Below, piece by piece: positions 56,920 through 64,000 of a stretch of 64,000 nt of DNA (position 1 is the first letter of the stretch; each line of letters opens with the position of its first letter). The notes under the pieces were generated by a model that had not been told where the DNA came from, did no database searches, and worked only from the letters and a program-made list of their open reading frames with translations. Where the stretch lies: the NCBI GenBank assembly GCA_022747635.1, contig JAKTNV010000005.1:46338013-46402012 (forward strand), in the 5' to 3' direction. The stretch comes from Hetaerina americana. Lineage: Eukaryota; Arthropoda; Insecta; Odonata; Calopterygidae. Made by a program: the position numbers and the translations under genes.

Positions 56920-59825
56920 CATTGTAGTTATTGTCTGCATTTGATGTGGATGGAATTTTTTATGTGATGTGAACGTTTGTTTGCATATGATGCGGAGGTG
57001 TCATTGTATGTAAGAATATTTTGTCTCCTATCTGTTTTTCTAGAGCGTGTATGGATGTACTTTTCGTTGTAAGAGTGATCATTGACCAAACTTGACCGTT
57101 GCCACCTGGACAATCGCCTAATTGCAACGTAGTTCTTAAATAAACAATCAATCCTGACAAAACTTGAAATGAGACTCAACCGGTTTCTATGAAGGTAAGT
57201 GCACAATTCCAAAATTTAGGATTCCTCCCTAAAGGACCAATGAATAGGAAGAATGAATTTAACTGGCACACTGGACTTGCTCTTTTGCTGTAAAATACTT
57301 AAACATAATGCCTAGTAAGTGTTTACCAACAAAGAAATGTGACACTAAAAATATTTCGAAATGATTTAGAATAATTTTATAGTAAAATCATCATATATGG
57401 AACTGATCTTCGACCCAAAGTAATTTCGGGAAAGAAATTAATATTTTTGAACCATTAAAGATTGAAGAAATAGTAAGCGCTTGACAATAACTCTTGATTC
57501 CTCTGTCGACAGTTTCTTCTTTTAACATTTTATCCTAAACTCAGAAGACAATGAAGCCGTTTCTAATGAAAGGTTATCCTTCAACTGTAATTGAGAGGAA
57601 TAATAGGTATTATTTAAATATAAACACTATGTTAGAATTACTCGAAAGTTTCTGATTAGTACTCAGACAAGAATGAAGACATTAGAGGTAATTTTAAATG
57701 TAATGTCATTTTAGTCTTAGTTTGAAAACTGTTTATGACAGTTTACTCTTAGCATTGTAAAATATCCCTCACCTTCTCCAAAATACCTGCATATGCTGTA
57801 GACGACCTAAAATTGTTTAGAGGTTGAGATAGGTCATTGTGAATAAGTCGAACCGTTTTCACCCGGACTGAACATTTCCTTTTTCAAAGATTGAATCGAT
57901 CATCCCATCGCCAAAATTGAGACACCTCCGCTGTGATTATTGTATTTTTCCTAGTTCTCCGAAACACCATATTCTTTTACGCGGTACCGGTCCTCAGCCT
58001 TGAGGGCGTTTAGCAAAGAAAAAATACCGTGCCTTATGATACGACCACAGTTTTTTCTCTCTTCGAACTAGGGTCGATTGGCCTGGATTTTTTTGCGTTG
58101 GCGGCGGGGGTGTGGTGATGGAGAGGAAGGTGAAATGGGAAAGGCAGCAACAAGAGACGAGAAGGACGAGCGAAAGAAGAAGAATGTTGGAACGGGGAGA
58201 ATGTAAAAGAATACAAATCGAAACATGAGGCACGCTATGATGAGATAAATATAAGGAAAAACTTTCTAAAATAGAGATAAAGAAATAATGACTAATCTGA
58301 TTTAAGTCAAACCCAAGGAGTAAAAAGGGCCATGAATTCTTTTCGAAGTAAAAATAATGATAAAACAATACTAAATTCTTCATTTGGCAAACCATGTCGG
58401 ATAAATTTGCGAAGAATTTCAAACGGTGATATGGTGCAACTGCTTGAATTTTGTCAATAAATAATATTTTCAATTAATATATAAATCACAGAATACCAGG
58501 TATCATGGCTTTCTCATTTTGCATTACAAAAAAAAGAAATAATTTAACATATTAGATTAATAGATCAATATGGTAGAGCACAAAAATAATGGGAAGAAAC
58601 TTATGGCGAAAAATGTAGATGAATAAGAGGAATTTCGCTGGACTGTATGGCAAAATCAGAAAAATAAGAGGAAGGGATAGGGATTAAGCTTTGGCAAAGG
58701 GTTAGGCGGTAAAATCCAGACTTGTTATTACGAGCGGTAACGTGAAAACGAGAAGAAATGAGAGTAGTTGGAATAACGTGGTAGGAAGAAGATAGAAGGA
58801 GCAAGAATCGATTTTTTTCTTTGCCCCTAACAACGCAACCTGGTTGAGTCGAGTTGGACCAAGAACGCCGGAAAATTACATTGTTTACGACTTCACAATT
58901 GATACGGGCTGGTATTGGGCCAAAAACGCATCGGCATAAGTCACCTGTTACTGGGGTTGCCAGCACACGGTGTTGTAAGTAATGCTGAACTTTGAAAAAC
59001 CAACTCGGAAAATTGATATGCCTGTGAATAAACATATCATGGAACACGTCAAGCTTAACTTTGACTTTGATTTAATATTATTTGATTTCAATAAAAAAAA
59101 TTTTAATTAGCAAATTAAACTGGTGCATTCTAAATTTTAATAAAAAGATCAGTTTTAGGCATAATTTCTTATGTTTACTGGTTATAAATTTGTTGCACGC
59201 ATAATTACCCCAAATAAAAGAAGCAATAACAATAGAATACCTATTCCAAACCTCATCTAAAGAACGTAATTTAGAAAGGGAACATTTACTCATAAATTAA
59301 TTTTAGAGCAAAAATGTCTCGACATTTTGGCTAGAGGTGCTGAATATTAAAACTAATAATGTTCGGTTGCCTCTAAGTGGCGAAATTTTAATGTCGAGTC
59401 TTTCTTACTTTATTTGTGCGTAACATACTGAATCAAAAGTAATTTTCTATTTAAAAATATACCTCTAGGTTGGTAGTATAGTAAAATCTATGAGGACCTA
59501 TGAATATGGTTTGATAATTATCTGCACGCCGTCTGTCGGCGCGTATGAAATTGATTGCAATTTTGCGGGCGCTCCACCTCAAAACTTAATTACTTGTGGA
59601 AAACGAAAAATACCATTATTCATTTTTATGAAAAATAGAAGACTTGATTAGATTCTAGCTGAACCCAGTACACTAACATTGTGCTTAATTAAGTGTCACT
59701 TTGGTTCCATAAGCCTTCTCGTTTAATATTTTGATTAATTTTTTGCATATGCGTTTAATGCATAAAATAAAGACATATTTTTCCATGACACTTGTATTAG
59801 AATTGTAGAAAAATAATATATTATA
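56920..59825. other. AT-rich stretch, no feature seen
   Basis: Minus frames at 58473-57994 (159 codons) and 59047-58601 (148 codons) are Phe/Ser/Leu-rich. I recognise nothing in them and do not call them. Confidence 0.45.
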
Positions 59826-59834
59826 TATTGATAT

Positions 59835-60160
59835 CCCACGCAGCTGAAGTTGTTCTTAGGATCATAAACAAAAGGATAGAGAGTACGGCAAATGATTACT
59901 TAAGGGATGACCAGTTTGGGTTTAGGAAGGGGAGAGGTACGCGCGATGCCACTGCAGTAATGAGATCACTCATCGAGAGGAATATAGAATACAATCAGGA
60001 AGTATTTGCCTGTTTCGTTGATTTCGAAAAGGCGTTTGATAGAGAGAATTGGGAAAAACTAATAAGTATATTGCAGAAAATAGGAATAGATTGGAAGGAC
60101 AGAAGGCTAATCCGCCACCTGTACATGTCTCAGACTGCTCAGGTGCCAGTGGGGAATTAA
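59835..60160 (+). pseudogene. Reverse transcriptase N-terminal core of the LINE
   Basis: About 108 codons are open from the truncation point through RT blocks 1, 2 and A (Asp of FVDFEKAFD present) to PVGN, where a TAA stops it. The corresponding codon in the minus copy at 605 is sense (GNGDSGWAVLG). The frame continues downstream in another phase. Confidence 0.88.
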
Positions 60161-60517
60161 GAGTCCGGATGGGCAGTATTAGGGAGAGGTGTAAGACAGG
60201 GGTGTCCGTTATCACCGGAGCTGTTCATCGTCTGTGTGGAGGAAAAGATTAAAGAGGCATGGGAAGAACTGGAGGTAGGAATGAAAGTAGGAGGGGTCTT
60301 CATAAAATCAGTTAGGTTTGCTGATGACTGAGCTTTAGTTTGCAGTCAGCCAAGGGGTTTCGAGCATTGCTGGATAAGTCGGTAATTCAGTGCGATATAT
60401 ACGGGATGGGAGTCAATATTAATAAGGCAAAAGTTATGTGAATTTCTAGAAAGAAAAAGGCTAAGCTAAACATTAAAATAGGAGGGCAAAAACTGGAGTA
60501 GGTATCTCAGAAGTGTT

Positions 60518-60832
60518 TTGGACCAACACGGACAAAGGAGTATGGGCGTAAGGAGAAGAATTGCGCTTGGCAAAGAGGCTTTCACGAGGAGGAGGGAGTT
60601 GATGACAGGGACGGTGAGTAGGGATGTTAAGAAAAGACTCGTAAAAACTTTGATATGGAGCGCAGCTATTTATGGCGCGGAAACGTGGTCATTGAAGCAG
60701 GAGGATAGACGTAGACTGGAGGCTTTTGAAATGTGGGTTTGGAGAAGAATGGAGAAGGTGAAATGGACAGCGAAGAAAACAAATGAGGAAGTACTTGGTA
60801 TGGTGGGCGAGGACAGGGGTTTGCGGGGATAA
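60518..60832 (+). pseudogene. LINE ORF2 C-terminal domain
   Basis: A frame of 104 codons starts LDQHGQRSMGVRRRIALGKE and continues LVKTLIWSAAIYGAETWSLK. It then has the Trp-rich block FEMWVWRRMEKVKWTAKKTN. It stops at TAA right after DRGLRG. The ancestral codon there is Glu, as kept at 5480-5850. The downstream remnant ILWRQEKWMKGVSTGSGILK continues in the same frame. Confidence 0.88.
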
Positions 60833-61099
60833 ATCCTATGGAGGCAGGAAAAGTGGATGAAGGGGGTATCGACCGGCAGTGGGATATTGAAGACTGTGAT
60901 AGAGGGGAGAATGTTGGGCAAATGAGGAAGGGGAAGGAACATGATAGGGATGCTGGATGGGATGAAGGGAGGAAGAATGTACTCCGAGATGAAGAGGGAC
61001 CTGATATACAGTAGGATGTTGTGTTTTGCTAGGAGTCACAAAATATTTATTTAGGAGCTGTGTCCATCCAAAAACCTACCTTGACCGGTAGATTACCTA

Positions 61100-61103
<4 letters not shown>

Positions 61104-61176
<73 letters not shown>
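61104..61176. repeat. (AT)n microsatellite at the LINE 3' end
   Basis: 73 bp of AT repeat, beginning eight bases after the LINE tail motif and passing into cacacaca. Confidence 0.97.
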
Positions 61177-61184
<8 letters not shown>

Positions 61185-61224
61185 ACTTCGACTTAGAACG
61201 CTTTCAGGCGACGCACACTGATAT

Positions 61225-61320
61225 AGATTTTTAAAACATAGAACTACATATGCGTAGAATACGCGTATGTAAAACATAGAACTACATACGCGTATGCGTA
61301 TATATGCGTAGAACATAGAC
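61225..61320. repeat. Short imperfect tandem repeat
   Basis: Two and a half irregular copies of a unit built on acatagaactacatacgcgt and atgcgtagaa (61228-61320). Probably replication slippage. Confidence 0.6.
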
Positions 61321-61377
61321 GACATATGCGTCATTTATTTGTGATTCCATGTTTAAAAATATATATCAGTATTTATA

Positions 61378-61379
61378 TA

Positions 61380-61450
<71 letters not shown>

Positions 61451-61482
61451 GGTGGGTGCGACCCTGTATACACACACATATG

Positions 61483-61521
<39 letters not shown>
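61378..61521. repeat. (GT)n/(AT)n tracts flanking a 27-bp hairpin
   Basis: (GT)n at 61380-61392, (AT)n to 61447, then a hairpin tatacaggg-tgggtgcga-ccctgtata (61444-61470; 9-bp perfect stem). A cacacaca and tgtata transition follows, and (AT)n again to about 61521. Confidence 0.92.
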
Positions 61522-61525
<4 letters not shown>

Positions 61526-61532
61526 GTATATA

Positions 61533-61580
61533 GTGGCTCGCGGTAGTCCAGATGTAGAGCGTTGGACATTGAGTACCCAG
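61533..61580 (+). repeat. tRNA-derived SINE family 1, truncated head
   Basis: tggctcgcggtagtccagat then gtagagcgttggac matches the first roughly 45 bases of the SINE at 28501, including its A box, and then stops. It lies directly after an (AT)n tract and 50 bp before a second SINE in the same orientation. Confidence 0.8.
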
Positions 61581-61630
61581 ATATTTATTTTAATGCTAAG
61601 AAAAAAAATATACATACATATTTGTGTGCG

Positions 61631-61905
61631 TGTCGTGGTAGTGCAGGGAGTACAGCGTTGGACTGCTGACCGGTGCGTCCGGGTTCGATTCCCGGGTAAG
61701 CCCCTCTGGGCACATGCAATTCCACCCAAGCTAAGTGATTTTTCGGGTACCAGATCTTCCTGGGAAACCATAAACGGCACGGGGAAAGGAACTGGCCCCC
61801 CACCCTGATTGTTGGCGTTGTTTTCACGCATCGTTGGGCTTGGTACAAGGTGAACTCTCCCATCACCTACCAAACCGACCTTCGGGTTGATTACTGTGTT
61901 TATGG
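61631..61905 (+). repeat. tRNA-derived SINE, family 1, near full length
   Basis: A-box-like TAGTGCAGGGA (61639-61649, one change from consensus) and a perfect B box GGTTCGATTCC (61682-61692). The body is shared with 28501-28789: tgatttttcgggtaccagat, cttcctgggaaaccataa, tcacctaccaaaccgacctt and cgggttgatt. It ends in gtttatgg followed by AT repeats. The head differs enough from the other copy to be a distinct subfamily. Confidence 0.88.
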
Positions 61906-61909
61906 TGTA

Positions 61910-63825
61910 TATATATATCGTATGAATGTATATATATTTATGCATATTTATAAACATTTTTAGAGCCCGTTTATAAAAATCTACGGTATCGTGTTGGCAT
62001 ATTTTAAAGGAATAACAGCAAATATATAGAAAGACACCAGGAAAACTATATCAATCAATTGATTAGATATTACTTGAGAACTATCATTTAACAAATGCGT
62101 TTTTTATGTCAAAAGAACACGTTTTGTTCTTCCCAGAATTAAATATTTAATGTTAACATGGTATTTAAATAAATTTCACTCATCAGGGCTTTTAATGGAT
62201 AAAATATATCTCGTTAAAAGGGAAATCACTGCGAATTATTTAAAAAAGGTAATCTGAAAGTTCTTTGTCCCAAGAAATGCCACTCAAATTAATTAAATTG
62301 AATTAGTCTGGCTGAATGAGCGCTCTTGTAAATGGGATTGCAAGTGAAAATATACGCTCATATATCATTATTAAGAATTTTTTCATAATGGTGATGATGG
62401 GAGATTGGCGATTTGATTTTTAACTGGCCAAGACTCATTTATTTATCAACGAAGCCTCTTCTCGTACGATTTGCCCCGGAAAATATCTCAAGGTACATAA
62501 ATCCAGCTCAGGTTCTGGCGAATACAAGCTGTGCTCAAACATATCCTTGCGACAGCCAGCTATTTTTTCACTTCCTGAGTGCAGATACTCTTTCGAGGAA
62601 AGAAGGTTATACAAGGAAATACGAGTATAGTAACGTCGCGAGGGCCGAAGAGGCAAAACGAGAGGCCGTTCACTTGAGATAAAGCAGAAGAATATAGCGT
62701 CCCAGAAAAAGTGTTCGGAACCAGATCCAGACTGAGCAAAATTTATCATAAATATTTGGCAAGAGGATTTGTTTAGAAGAACAGAGGAATCAATCCATTA
62801 ATCAGAAATCGTGAACTTGAAATCGCCCGAGTAATTCGAGCCAGACAACTTAATTTCACAATAAATCATAAGGAAAAATCATTTATAAATACAAGAAAAT
62901 GTTTTTTTGAAAAAGTAGATAAGGCTTAATTTCAATTTTTTTTAAATTCGTTTCCATATTAATTACTTTCAAAGTGGCTAAAATTAAATTATATTCTCAA
63001 AGGTTGTCATTCACGAATTTTTATACAGTGAACTTAAACTACATTCTAATTTAAAAGCCAAGCAACGTAGGATTTGAATATGAATTAACCTGGTGCATAT
63101 GATAAACTTTCGCGAGCTCACTGCTGATGGATATGACTTTACTATAAAAATTTGCGTTATCTGAAAAAGTTTACAACAATATTATTTATGAATGTTAGTA
63201 TAAATCTAAAGTTGAAGAGAAATAACAACTAATAATTGTAAATATTCAATACGCATGCTCATTTATCTCTAATAAAATTATTTTTCAATAAAATATTACC
63301 AATTCTTCTATGTCGGATGTTTTACAAAAACTAACTAAGGATAATAAGAACACTGATGAATGAAATTATCAAATTAAAAACAGTTTTCAAAAATTAACTA
63401 CCCCTGGATAGTAGCTCCATTAAATTCCTCGTTTTCATGCCTCCGAGAAAATTAAATGTGGTACCTAACAGTCTCATTGTGATAAGTATTTCTTGAAAGT
63501 AAAATTCTATTTTTTCCGACAAATTAACTCGACCTTAAACGGCTAGTATTGCTGCTTGTATGACCTATAAGTTCACTATCATTTTAATCACGAGAGATGA
63601 CTCACACCAGAATCAGCAGTTTGAAAGAATTAAACAGTCCATTTCGTTTCCCGCAAACAAACAAAGTTTTTTCAATAGTGGCTAAGTAATAGTCGGGACT
63701 AAATAATTAATGATTATGTTCCTTTCATTTGTTAGATCACAGCTATTAAGTAGTAATTTACTTATTATTGACAAGTTCACAGCATCAAGAGACTAATGGA
63801 ACCTAACTCGATTGCGGTACCCATC
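61910..63825. other. AT-rich sequence, no feature seen
   Basis: Nothing recognisable after the SINE. Confidence 0.5.
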
Positions 63826-63829
63826 CCAT

Positions 63830-64000
63830 AACTGGCCTTCTAAAGGCAGCCGCCTGGCGCCTTCCTTCCCAGAATGCAACAGACCCCACACCTCCAAAAT
63901 TCCCATCGATGCCTCATTCCTCCACCCACAACCTCTAAGCCCTAATTTCTCACTCTCTTCCCCTGCTCCCATCCCTCTGCTATAACAGCCCGAGCCCTCC
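63830..64000. other. Pyrimidine-rich block running off the window
   Basis: The plus strand is C/T-rich with cctccacccacaacctctaa-type sequence. Probably the edge of another strand-asymmetric block. Confidence 0.5.

Larger units (their letters stand above)
59832..61096 (+). mobile_element. Non-LTR retrotransposon (LINE), 5'-truncated inside the RT
   Basis: The copy is about 1265 bp. It begins within RT block 1 (SHAAEVVLRIINKRIESTAN), at the sequence that reads LISHAA in the copy at 605. It contains QFGFRKGRGTRDATAVMRSL, FVDFEKAFDRENWEK, and GVRQGCPLSPELF after a frameshift. The catalytic FADD box is intact but followed by TGA. The C-terminal domain is at 60518-60832 (VWRRMEKVKWTAKKTNEEVL). 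It ends with taccttgaccggtagatta directly before an (AT)n tract. Compared with the minus copy at 605 it lacks 14 bases near 60500, between two gta repeats. It cannot make active protein. Confidence 0.92.

Noticed and set aside
58601..59047. 148-codon minus frame
   Set aside because: No recognisable domain; Ser/Phe/Leu-rich; no splice or promoter context.
61326..61808. 160-codon plus frame and opposing 194-codon minus frame
   Set aside because: Translations of AT/GT repeats and SINE sequence.

Overview
The window looks like a repeat-rich, gene-poor stretch of a large animal nuclear genome, most likely an arthropod and perhaps an insect. The sequence is AT-rich. It carries non-LTR retrotransposon (LINE) fragments, several kinds of Tc1/mariner transposon, tRNA-derived SINEs with polymerase III boxes, and long (AT)n tracts. 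There is no operon structure, no rRNA and no intact tRNA. The species assignment is inference; no diagnostic host gene was found.

Layout. 0.6-2.9 kb: a minus-strand LINE with endonuclease and reverse transcriptase remnants, ending near an (AT)n/(CA)n tract. 4.2-5.9 kb: two old 3' ends of similar LINEs. 9.1-9.6 kb: the C-terminal end of a different LINE. 12.6-13.7 kb: a broken D34D mariner. 16.1-16.6 kb: another decayed LINE 3' end. 28.0-33.1 kb is the densest repeat cluster: LINE tail, two tRNA-SINE families, three (AT)n tracts, a mariner remnant, a ribozyme-like hairpin, a LINE 3' end, and a 753-bp mariner derivative with perfect terminal inverted repeats. 37.4-38.6 kb: a nearly full-length but dead maT-like (D37D) element. 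45.9-46.1 kb: a perfect 69-bp palindrome inside a 14-bp direct repeat. 51.0-52.9 kb: unidentified coding-like open frames. 54.6 kb: the best hammerhead-ribozyme-like motif. 56.4-56.9 kb: a CR1/Jockey-like LINE end. 59.8-61.9 kb: a LINE, three (AT)n tracts and two SINE copies.

Between these lie about 13 GC-richer blocks in which one strand is almost entirely purine. They recur every 3-8 kb and often switch polarity within one block. They generate most of the long spurious open frames.

No complete host protein-coding gene could be supported. All recognised transposase and reverse transcriptase reading frames are truncated, frameshifted or carry stops. The most interesting points are the hammerhead-like motifs, a LINE subfamily whose copies share the same nonsense codons, and the perfect-TIR mariner derivative that keeps only the DNA-binding half of its transposase.
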